Part shown: piece by piece, positions 16,498-24,591 of the stretch
How the letters are laid out: every line of letters begins with the position of its first letter
Numbering within the stretch: the first letter of the stretch is position 1
Origin: JAPLDB01 sp038230515
GTDB lineage: Bacteria; Bacteroidota; Bacteroidia; AKYH767-A; 2013-40CM-41-45
DNA: 64,000 bases
Reading direction: 5' to 3'
Assembly: GCA_038230515.1 (NCBI GenBank)
Contig: JBBRND010000006.1
Location: forward strand, 1 to 64,000
The notes under the pieces: generated by a model
The model's input: the letters and a program-made list of their open reading frames with translations, nothing else
The model's database searches: none
Told to the model about the DNA's origin: nothing
Made by a program: the position numbers and the translations under genes

Positions 16498-18549
16498 TCA
16501 TATGCAATACCGCGGGTCGCCTTCAAGGATTTCCTGTTCAAGCTTAGGTGCTTCATCGGCCTTCCATAAACGTGTGCGATGAATAACACGGTAGAGTAAT
16601 GGACCACCATCAGGACGCTCACTGCGTTCAAGGGGCCGCGGTATACATACGAACTCTGTCGAAAGCTGATCGGAAGTGGCGGTTACTAAACCATAGCCGT
16701 GCCCACCGAAATCAACCAATGACAAATGCGGTGCAACGTCCGGATTACGCACGGCACGGGCTTGCTCCATGTCTCCGGTCTCTCTTAATTTCAGAGTCGA
16801 TTGCACTCCATGCAAAGCGGTAACGTTCATAGAAGGGATCACCGTACCATCGGGTTGATCGATCAGGTGCAGAACACGTTTCGGATGGTCTTTTTTCATG
16901 GTTACTTCTAATACTTCAAAAAGAGTCTGCTGCGAGATAGAACCGGTAACGAATTCCACTCCGAGCGGTTCGTATTTCTTTGGCGGCAGCGCCTTAGAAA
17001 CTAAGCCGGCATGAAATGCATGACGGTCTCCTCCAACAACACAAAATCCTGTTACCTTCTGATCTCGTATGAAATCAAATATGATGTCTTTATCCCGAAG
17101 GAATCGGTTGTCTATTACAGCATACCCAGCATCTTTAGGCCACGTGCTGCCTAATTCTCCCGGTAAGTTCTGATAATCGCTGCGCACCTCTATGGTGCCA
17201 AAACCGTGTCCCCATATTTTCCAGCGTGCAGTGCAAGCTCCGAGTTGTTCTAAGAACCATTGTCTTTGTTCGCTGCCCAAATAAGTTTGTGCATGAACAT
17301 CTTTTGTCGGATTCGGAATATCCTTACCGTTAAAACGAATGGTAGCTGGCGGGTTGTCGTTGTTATAATGACGACCATAATTCATAATTTCAAAAGGTAT
17401 TTGTGCATCCACCCTGGGGTACTCCGGAACACTAAAATCATCAGTCGACATATCAGGAGAACGGAATGACCAATTATCAGTTAGCAGCAAATCGACATTC
17501 TTTCCCCAACGCAGTACGCGCTGAATCTTCAGGCTGTGAATCGCCAGCAGGTTGTTTGGCTCTTCTGAAAGTCCGTCATCGTTGAATGTCTCCATCGGTG
17601 TATCCACCACTTTCGGTGGAATGAATTGTTCGAGCTTCGGATTTCCTGGTTGTTGCACCATTGCAGGCATGAACTCCCACCAGGCTTGGTTGGCAGAAAC
17701 TTTCTGGTTTTGTGCAGGAGCGTTGTAGCCGCCTCCTGCCACATACTCACTTTGGTAGCCTGCCCAGGCAAATTCGTGATTGTCCCAAATACAGACAAAT
17801 GGCCAACGGGCACGTGCATCCTGCAAATCGGGATCTTCAAGATATGCACGGTAGAGTGTACGGTAATCCTCGAGCGTAACCGGCAGATGAAAATTGCTAA
17901 CCTTTCGACCTTGCGGAAACTTATACAGATCTCTGATCCTGCGGCCACGGTTTCCGTTCGGATTATCTTCCGCATACCAGGTTACTTCGTAAATAAAATC
18001 GCCCAGGTGCAATACAAAGTTTAGTTGTTGCTCTTTTGACTTTGCCTCATCTTCAAAGATCATTTTCCGGTAAGCATTCAGTCCGGCTTCGTTAGGGCAT
18101 TGGCAACATACAAAAGTAAATCGAACGGGTGTTTCCGAATTGTCGTTGGGTGCTGTCATAGTTCGACCTATACGGCTGGCGAAACCATGATCATCAATGA
18201 AACGATACCAATACTCACGGTTGGGTTCAAGATCTTTAGCCAGGAAACGACAGGTCCAATCTGAATCAGTACTGATATTCGCAGTACCGCCTGCCTGGAT
18301 TTTTTTGAATTCAGGTGTCGTTGAAATTTCAACCACCAGCTTTTTAGCAGCACTATCCTTTACAGGCGGGCGTCTCGTCCACAAGATTACACTCTTGGCA
18401 GTCGGGTCGCCTGATGCTACACCTTGCGGAAAGAGGTCTCTGCGCTCAACGGCCAGCGTGGGAAGTTTGTTTGCCCAACCTTTTTTTGTCGCGATAGCGA
18501 AGCCAATCAGTAAGGAAGATTGTAAGAATTTTCTGCGGGTTAAATCCAT
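16498..18549 (-). CDS. PhoD-like alkaline phosphatase/phosphodiesterase, Tat-exported
   Basis: 683 residues, longer than the usual 500-550 of PhoD. The N-terminus has a Tat signal (LTRRKFLQSSLLIGFAIATKKGWA). Residues about 40-140 form the PhoD N-terminal beta domain (FPQGVASGDPTAKSVILWTR). The metallophosphatase core follows, with LHLGDFIYE, WDNHEFAWAGY and GGDRHAFHAG, which supply metal ligands. The last about 120 residues are an extension that may be a second beta domain. It presumably releases phosphate from phosphodiesters in the periplasm or at the surface. It stands alone and convergent with accC. Confidence 0.88.
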   Translation of the reverse strand: MDLTRRKFLQSSLLIGFAIATKKGWANKLPTLAVERRDLFPQGVASGDPTAKSVILWTRRPPVKDSAAKKLVVEISTTPEFKKIQAGGTANISTDSDWTCRFLAKDLEPNREYWYRFIDDHGFASRIGRTMTAPNDNSETPVRFTFVCCQCPNEAGLNAYRKMIFEDEAKSKEQQLNFVLHLGDFIYEVTWYAEDNPNGNRGRRIRDLYKFPQGRKVSNFHLPVTLEDYRTLYRAYLEDPDLQDARARWPFVCIWDNHEFAWAGYQSEYVAGGGYNAPAQNQKVSANQAWWEFMPAMVQQPGNPKLEQFIPPKVVDTPMETFNDDGLSEEPNNLLAIHSLKIQRVLRWGKNVDLLLTDNWSFRSPDMSTDDFSVPEYPRVDAQIPFEIMNYGRHYNNDNPPATIRFNGKDIPNPTKDVHAQTYLGSEQRQWFLEQLGACTARWKIWGHGFGTIEVRSDYQNLPGELGSTWPKDAGYAVIDNRFLRDKDIIFDFIRDQKVTGFCVVGGDRHAFHAGLVSKALPPKKYEPLGVEFVTGSISQQTLFEVLEVTMKKDHPKRVLHLIDQPDGTVIPSMNVTALHGVQSTLKLRETGDMEQARAVRNPDVAPHLSLVDFGGHGYGLVTATSDQLSTEFVCIPRPLERSERPDGGPLLYRVIHRTRLWKADEAPKLEQEILEGDPRYCI

Positions 18550-19196
18550 AACATTTCAGTTTATACTGTTTATACTATTTATTCAGAATTCTTTTTTCTT
18601 TATGCTCAAAACAACCGGAAGCATCTGCCAAATCTTTAGTTGCCTGCGTACAACGTCCGCACGATTGACGAAATAATTTTTACCAGGCATAAAAAACAAG
18701 AAGAGAAAAAAAATATTTCCGTCAATCCGCTTGTTGTCGTTTTCAAAATAAAATGATTTTATAACTCTCTCTGCCATGAGGCAAAATAATGGCATAAACA
18801 CGAACACAAACGTTAACAGTAAGCTAATTAACTATTCGGTTATCTAAAACCTGAGAAAGAGAACAAGGAAAAGACACTACTCATTTCAAATCACCACCCT
18901 TCCCGCCCTCATCCCAAAGCCGCGTCTCTCCTTGTCGCTGTCATGCCGAACTCGTTTCGGCATCCCTCTCTTCTAAGTCACTACTTCATGGGCGGGGCTT
19001 TTCCTTTCGGTCGGGTTTAGCTTACTCAGTCCTCGCTTCGTAGCAACTGTTTCAAGCGGCCAAAATCACTCGTGTGTCAGCGCCCTTTAGGGCAACGGGT
19101 GCGCGCAGGCATTTTATCACAACCATTCTTAGCAGCCAAAAAAAGTCCATCTCGTTCGTAACCTCGAAAAACTTCAAACTTCTTAGAGGTTTTGTT
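18550..19196. other. Intergenic stretch with hairpin repeats
   Basis: No supported gene. A perfect 8-bp-arm hairpin lies at 18943-18950/18956-18963 (ATGCCGAA / TTCGGCAT), a type of dispersed intergenic element common in Bacteroidota. A second short palindrome GCCCT-TT-AGGGC lies near 19083-19094. The segment 18890-19150 is more GC-rich than its surroundings, as expected of decayed repeat material. Confidence 0.5.
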
Positions 19197-21440
19197 TCAA
19201 TGATGAATAATCACCTTTGAGTGTTGCACACTTTTTCCGTTTGAAGCAGCAATAATATAAATGCCGTCAGGGAATTCTGAAACGTCAATCCGAACATCTT
19301 GATTCGAAATTTCCTTGCTCTGCTTCACATCCATTTTTTCTCCAAGCACATTGTAAAATTCAATGTTGCTAATGTGATCCCTGATCTGAACAGTTAGCTG
19401 TTTGTCTGTAGGATTCGGATAGCAGGCAAACCACTTTGCATTTTCATTTTCGACAATGCCAATATGAGTATTGGAACCGTAATAAATCTGCACCCCCCCG
19501 CTGTATAGTCCTACAAGCATATCCATAAGGCCGTCATTATTGATATCACCACCGCTCACCCAAAGATTCAGTCCGACAGAGCGAATTCCCAATTCACCGC
19601 TTGCTACAGTATCTATTCTGGTAAAAGTTCCATTCAGGTTGTTGTCAATGTTGTCGTAATAATAAATATCACCATTCATGTTTGCAGTTAGCATCTGATG
19701 CGTGCCGTTGAAAGTAAAAACATAAGGAACAGAATAACCGTTGTAAAAACCACCCTCTGCAAGTTGTATTTCTCCGAGCGTATCAAGAGTAGGGGTGGAG
19801 GAGATAGATGCATTTGCAGGTGAACCGTTGTTGTGGTAATAATTGAATGTGCCTGGGTGCATTCCAATCACAAGGTCAAGAAGGCCATCATTATCCAAGT
19901 CAACCAATTGCGGAGTTGCATTATTGCCTACATCAATGCCCATGTATTGAGGAACTGTGAGCAGGAAACTTGCAGCATTTCCTGCACCTCCTGAGTTATT
20001 AAAATAATGAACATAACCTGCAAAATCACCGATAAGCATATCCTGATCACCATCACCATCAAGATCACCAAAGGTAGCAGCAATCGGGAAAGGGATATTA
20101 TAATTACTTAATGTAGCGTAATCTTCGTCTATCAATTGAAACGAAGGGGAAGTTGAAGTGCCGATATTCTTATAAAGAGACAGACGGCTCACAATGCTGC
20201 CTACGGAAGATGAATACACACCATGCGCAACTACGATGTCCATAAGCCCGTCACCATCATAATCAAAAAAGACCGGGCAAGCACCCTCGCCCGTTTCAAG
20301 CATTTCGTTTTGGAGGAAATCATTTTTCTGAAGTGAAAAAATAGGAGCCGCATCAGTATTAGTATTTTTGTAATACCATACACCCTGCCTGTCCTCAAAC
20401 TGCCCTGCCGAAGCAAGCAAATCTCTTTTGCCGTCATTATCAACATCAATGTAAGCATTGTGTACAAACTCAAAAACATTTACCGGTGAATCATAGGACG
20501 GGAATGCACTGTCAGAAGAATCCATTTCGGCATTCTGCGGAGTACCTCCGTTATGCACCATCAGCGTATTGGGATAGGTCTCGTCTCCGATGAGCAGTTC
20601 TTTTGCACCATCGCCATCTATATCGAGAGCACAAATAGTTGTAAGATCCTTTTCCCGTTCTACGGTTTCATTCCCCCCGGTGTTTGAAGCGATCGGTGCC
20701 GGTGTACCGCATGGTGCATCATGAAAAGAATTTACGGTATTGGATCCCACAGACAGCGCAAAGTTGCCCCAGCATTTGTCATCGAAAACAAAATGCAGCG
20801 AGTCGCATGTATTATACAAATCCATTGAAAGATTTTTATGGTAAGCGAACTTGCCGTCACTGGGATTATTAGAGGTGATGATGTCCAAGTCACCGTCATT
20901 GTCAACATCAGAGAAAGTCGGTATATTAATTGAAGTCGCATAAATATTAATCGGTGCCGGTCCACTCCAGTCCTCAAGCAATTCTTCCGAAACTTTTGTA
21001 AACTGTAGTCCAGTTGGTATGGTAAAATCATTACGCCACACCTCAATTCCGTTTCGCAAAGAATCAAGCGCAAAAAAATCTTCCTTGCCATCGCAGTTAT
21101 AGTCGTAGCACATGCCCCAGCCATCTGCTATAACCTTCGGAAACCTCGATACATATTCAGGTGCATAATGATAAGCATGAATACCCGCTGAACCGTCATT
21201 CAGGAATGTACAAACGCGGTTGTTGGATTTGTCATACATATAAAGGTCTTTCAGCCCGTCACCATTAAGATCAATAGCGCTCCATATCGGAGAGTTAATT
21301 CCGCCTGCCCATGCATTCTGTTGAAGGTTGCCACTCATATCTCTCAGTGGTATCGAAGTTGCAGGAGAAAAGTAGAGCTGCTGTGCGTTTGCAATTACTG
21401 CAGAGAAAAAAATCAAAATGTAAAGAAGAAATTTTTTCAT
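19197..21440 (-). CDS. Secreted FG-GAP/VCBS repeat protein with type IX sorting domain
   Basis: 747 residues. The signal peptide MKKFLLYILIFFSAVIANAQ is followed by at least eight FG-GAP/VCBS-type units. Each has a calcium-binding-like DxNxDGxxD stretch (DLNGDGLKDLYMYD, DVDNDGDLDIITSN, DLDGDGDQDMLIGD, DLDNDGLLDLVIGM, DINNDGLMDMLVGL), so a beta-propeller-like fold is likely. The last about 75 residues (CYPNPTDKQLTVQI, YNVLGEKM, FPDGIYII) are a Por secretion-system C-terminal domain. It is exported by T9SS and anchored or released at the cell surface. Ligand unknown; adhesion or polymer binding is plausible. Confidence 0.92.
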   Translation of the reverse strand: MKKFLLYILIFFSAVIANAQQLYFSPATSIPLRDMSGNLQQNAWAGGINSPIWSAIDLNGDGLKDLYMYDKSNNRVCTFLNDGSAGIHAYHYAPEYVSRFPKVIADGWGMCYDYNCDGKEDFFALDSLRNGIEVWRNDFTIPTGLQFTKVSEELLEDWSGPAPINIYATSINIPTFSDVDNDGDLDIITSNNPSDGKFAYHKNLSMDLYNTCDSLHFVFDDKCWGNFALSVGSNTVNSFHDAPCGTPAPIASNTGGNETVEREKDLTTICALDIDGDGAKELLIGDETYPNTLMVHNGGTPQNAEMDSSDSAFPSYDSPVNVFEFVHNAYIDVDNDGKRDLLASAGQFEDRQGVWYYKNTNTDAAPIFSLQKNDFLQNEMLETGEGACPVFFDYDGDGLMDIVVAHGVYSSSVGSIVSRLSLYKNIGTSTSPSFQLIDEDYATLSNYNIPFPIAATFGDLDGDGDQDMLIGDFAGYVHYFNNSGGAGNAASFLLTVPQYMGIDVGNNATPQLVDLDNDGLLDLVIGMHPGTFNYYHNNGSPANASISSTPTLDTLGEIQLAEGGFYNGYSVPYVFTFNGTHQMLTANMNGDIYYYDNIDNNLNGTFTRIDTVASGELGIRSVGLNLWVSGGDINNDGLMDMLVGLYSGGVQIYYGSNTHIGIVENENAKWFACYPNPTDKQLTVQIRDHISNIEFYNVLGEKMDVKQSKEISNQDVRIDVSEFPDGIYIIAASNGKSVQHSKVIIHH

Positions 21441-21490
21441 CCTGTAAAAGTATGGAAAAACAAGTTCTAAAAATCGCTCGAGCGCAGCGA

Positions 21491-21554
21491 GATGCCGCAG
21501 GCAAGATTTTTAAACAGCGTGGGCGGCATCACGAAGCCATGTGGCTTGAGCAAT
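21491..21554 (+). repeat. Dispersed repeat R, partial copy 3
   Basis: About 64 bp match the right part of the 115-bp repeat at 36216-36330 and 36436-36550, including TTTTTAAACAGCGTGGGCGG and GGCTTGAGCAATA. It points towards array 2, in the same orientation as copies R1 and R2 relative to array 3. Confidence 0.8.
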
Positions 21555-21615
21555 AAACTTTTTTCTTTTTCGTATCAATTTGTGCAATTCGAAGCAACAT
21601 CTTTTTCCCTTCAGA

Positions 21616-21867
21616 ACAACCCAATCTCCCCTGCGAACTCCCCAATCTCTAAATAGAAATGCCCAATCCCTATTTAGCACGAGCCAATCTCCCCTTCGAA
21701 CGAACCAATCTCCGGTTAGAACGAACCAATCTCCGGTTAGAACGAACCAATCTGTCCTTAGAACTCGCCAATCTGTCCTTAGAACTTGCCAATCTGTCCT
21801 TAGAACGAACCAATCTGCGCTTAGAACGAACCATTTTTCCGTTAGAACAAATAAAAATTCTGTAAGA
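21616..21867 (+). repeat. 21-bp tandem repeat array 2 (12 units)
   Basis: Twelve consecutive units of exactly 21 bp without indels. The core is CCAATCT, then a variable block and TTAGAAC. Units 5 and 6 are identical, 7 to 9 nearly so, and both ends are worn. Two plus-strand frames and two minus-strand frames are open (heptads such as TNQSPVR or NLRLERT), so an open frame proves little here. It lies between repeat copy R3 and the helical/beta gene at 22053. The sequence is unrelated to the other arrays; only the period is shared. Confidence 0.9.
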
Positions 21868-22052
21868 AATTTTATCTCCGCGTAAACTAACTCTTCTTTT
21901 TTCGCGCAAAATTCCAATTCACAAATTCGAACCCTCATTTTTTCAAAAATAAATTCTGAAAGATTTTAAATCAGTTCGGAAAACAAAGCACACCCCCAAC
22001 TGCGTTCCACCAGATAACTATAAAATAATACTCACATTTAATAAAAACGATT

Positions 22053-23045
22053 ATGAAAAAATTAAAATTCAATTTAATGATTCTCCAAATGCTCAAAAGA
22101 ATTGTAGCATTTGCACTAAACACCGCCAACGTAGCAGTAACTAATAGTATTGCGCAGTTGAAATCAGGCATCACAAGTTTGCAATCTAAAATCGCAATCC
22201 TCGATGATCTCTATGCACAATATTCCGCAGTTACAGATGGCGTAACCAAGCAGCGCACAGATGCACGCACCGCATTGGCAACAACAAGTTTCAGCATCAT
22301 GTCATCCGTGTACTCGTATGCCATTGCAAACAATCTGAGCGATCTGGCCACAAACATGAAGTGCTCACTCGGTACACTCTCGCACATGCCCTTTCAGAAA
22401 TTGTGCAGCAAAATTCAAAACGCAATCAATACCGTCACTCCGCTTCTGCCAAGCTTAAGTGGCTACGGCATCACCTCACTTTCCACATGGCAGTCACAGT
22501 GGGATACACTCAATTCACTCCTCCCAACTCCTGAAGCAGCAATTATTGCTCACAAAGAAATCGGAGAAAAGATTGACAAAGCAACAAAAGATACAAACGA
22601 ATTCTTCCGCACCCAGATAGACAAACTCGTAAACAACCTTGTAGGCACCGACTACTTCAATGGTTGGGCACTCAATCGCAAACTGCGCAACACCGGCAAT
22701 CGCCACACACGCCTCGATGCAATCGTAACCAACGAACTCGGAGAGCCAATCTACAATGTAAACGTTACAGTAAACTCGTTCGGTAAAGACGGAAAAACAT
22801 TCGAAGCCGTTTCTTCAGAAACCGATATAGACGGACTATGCGAAGTAAGCACCTTCGAACCTGGCATCCGTTCAGTAACACTTTCAGGAGATTCAATCAC
22901 ATCAAAAACAGTTGAAGGCATCTTTTTCGAACGCGGCAAAGCCACCATCATGACTTTCGTATGCGCTCCATCCTTCTCAAACATATCTGCTGAGAAAACA
23001 GCAACGACTTCAACTACTCAATCAAGCACAACTGCAAATAACTAA
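22053..23045 (+). CDS. Helical plus beta-sandwich protein A (array-linked, no signal peptide)
   Basis: 330 residues. Residues about 20-220 are strongly helical with coiled-coil character (SIAQLKSGITSLQSKIAILDD; EIGEKIDKATKDTNEFF). Residues about 225-315 read as a CarboxypepD_reg/Ig-like beta sandwich (DAIVTNELGEPIYNVNVTV ... ETDIDGLCEVSTFEPGIRSVTLSG). The tail is Ser/Thr-rich. No Sec signal or lipobox is visible, which is unusual for this beta domain. It shares architecture with 37177-38103, including an F-x-x-Q motif before the beta domain, and both follow a 21-bp array. I do not recognise a named family, and function is unknown. A terminator follows. Confidence 0.75.
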   Translation: MKKLKFNLMILQMLKRIVAFALNTANVAVTNSIAQLKSGITSLQSKIAILDDLYAQYSAVTDGVTKQRTDARTALATTSFSIMSSVYSYAIANNLSDLATNMKCSLGTLSHMPFQKLCSKIQNAINTVTPLLPSLSGYGITSLSTWQSQWDTLNSLLPTPEAAIIAHKEIGEKIDKATKDTNEFFRTQIDKLVNNLVGTDYFNGWALNRKLRNTGNRHTRLDAIVTNELGEPIYNVNVTVNSFGKDGKTFEAVSSETDIDGLCEVSTFEPGIRSVTLSGDSITSKTVEGIFFERGKATIMTFVCAPSFSNISAEKTATTSTTQSSTTANN

Positions 23046-23078
23046 TTAAGAATTTAGACTGGGATTTTTCATCAAGAG

Positions 23079-23105
23079 CCGCTTCAGGAAACTGAGGCGG
23101 TTTTT
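23079..23105 (+). terminator. Rho-independent terminator of protein A gene
   Basis: Arms CCGCTTCAG (23079-23087) and CTGAGGCGG (23092-23100) with a GAAA loop and one mismatch, followed by TTTTTGTTTT. Confidence 0.85.
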
Positions 23106-23190
23106 GTTTTTAGAAAAAAAGAAAAACATCAAACCAAATCTTTTCAGGCAGGAATTTTTCTCGTTTCAGGTGCTAACTTAGCCGCCTGTT

Positions 23191-24237
23191 ATGATAGACT
23201 ATACAAATACAGCCATTGAAAAAGTTTCCGTTCACACAGTAGGAAACAAAACCAACGGTGAAGAACTTCGCCTTTCCAAATCGCTGCTTGATACTTCCGA
23301 TTTGAAGGTTAGAGAACTTCTCTTTAAGTTTTTCCTCGACCCATTTACAACTCCCGAATTTTATTCATTCACTTTCTCCAATGAAGATTTTACGCTGAAC
23401 CCTGTATTCAATTTTGCCTCTCAGATTTTTGATAACTCAAAAATATTTCACAGAAATTCAGCCAACCTTGCAACCCATCTTTACGAACTTTCAATTCATC
23501 CGCAAATAAAATCAGGAGATCTTTTCGTTGCCTTCTTTTCAAACATCAGCATCGAAAATGAATTGATGGATGCCATTGGAATTTTCAAATCAGAAAACAA
23601 GCAATCATTTCTGAAGCTGGACAGCAGCAACGAAAATTTCTCCATTCAATATGATGATGGCATCAATATTGAAAAACTTGACAAAGGTTGTTTGATCCTA
23701 AACAGCGACAGAGATTCAGGATTCAGAGTCTGTATCATAGACAAATCAAACAAGTCAGTTGAAGCACAATACTGGAAAGATAGTTTTCTGCAACTTAAAC
23801 CATGCAGTGATGACTATCACCACACGAAAGAGTTCATGAACATAGCGAAAAACTTTGTAACAAAACAACTCACAGAAGAATTTGAAGTAAGCAGAGCCGA
23901 CCAGATTGATTTGCTTAACCGTTCAGTTGAGTATTTTAAAACCAACGACACATTTGATAAAAAGGATTTTGAGAAACAGGTTTTTCAGGAAGACGGAATA
24001 ATCAAATCGTTCCGGAATTTTGATGAAACATACAGGGAGAATAACGACATTGAAGCAAATGACAGCTTTGATATTTCCGCGCAAGCAGTAAAAAACCAAG
24101 CAAGAGTTTTCAAAAGTGTTTTAAAGCTCGACAAAAACTTTCACATCTACATCCACGGCAACCGCGGGTTAATACAGCAAGGTGTGGAGAAGGACGGAAG
24201 AAAATATTACAAGATTTATTTTGAAGAAGAAAAATAA
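23191..24237 (+). CDS. Nucleoid-associated protein, NdpA/YejK family
   Basis: 348 residues, matching the 335-350 typical of the family. Recognisable blocks are SGDLFVAFFSN near 109, AIGIFKSENKQSFLKL near 128, a central DLLNRSVEYFKTNDTFDKKDFEKQVF region near 250-275, and the end segment FKSVLKLDKNFHIYIHGNR, all in family order. It binds the nucleoid; its exact role is poorly defined even in E. coli. It stands alone, 85 bp after the terminator of protein A. The start codon follows a TAACTTAG sequence that may act as a weak -7 box. Confidence 0.85.
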   Translation: MIDYTNTAIEKVSVHTVGNKTNGEELRLSKSLLDTSDLKVRELLFKFFLDPFTTPEFYSFTFSNEDFTLNPVFNFASQIFDNSKIFHRNSANLATHLYELSIHPQIKSGDLFVAFFSNISIENELMDAIGIFKSENKQSFLKLDSSNENFSIQYDDGINIEKLDKGCLILNSDRDSGFRVCIIDKSNKSVEAQYWKDSFLQLKPCSDDYHHTKEFMNIAKNFVTKQLTEEFEVSRADQIDLLNRSVEYFKTNDTFDKKDFEKQVFQEDGIIKSFRNFDETYRENNDIEANDSFDISAQAVKNQARVFKSVLKLDKNFHIYIHGNRGLIQQGVEKDGRKYYKIYFEEEK

Positions 24238-24591
24238 ATCAATCCCACTTCATACTGTTCTGTACCCATCAACCTGAGGGAATGGATTTTTCTAATTTTA
24301 TGCGTAAACCGTAACTTCGAGGTCCCCTTCAATGATTCCTATTGGGCAGAATTTGAATATGTTGATTATACTCAAAATGATTGCCCTGGAGATTGAACCT
24401 CATACCTGCAGCCAATACTTTTCTCCATTGAGACATACGGATGATTTGGTTTTTGAAAGGTGATTGCCGTTGTTATACTGATTGCAGTTCAAAAATGCCT
24501 TGCTTGTTTTATCGCGTCACACAAAAAAGATTTTTTTTATTTATTTTTGCTCAATCAAAATAAATGATCGCAATTAAAATTTAAAAAAAAT
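24238..24591. other. Intergenic stretch, nothing recognised
   Basis: About 350 bp of AT-rich sequence between two plus-strand genes. No open frame with coding character, no repeat and no clear promoter box was recognised. Confidence 0.4.

Noticed and set aside
21616..21867. The array looked at first like a CRISPR array or a coding coiled-coil gene.
   Set aside because: There are no unique spacers between repeats and no cas genes, so it is not CRISPR. Open frames exist on both strands and in two frames each, with no start signal, so a protein is not supported.
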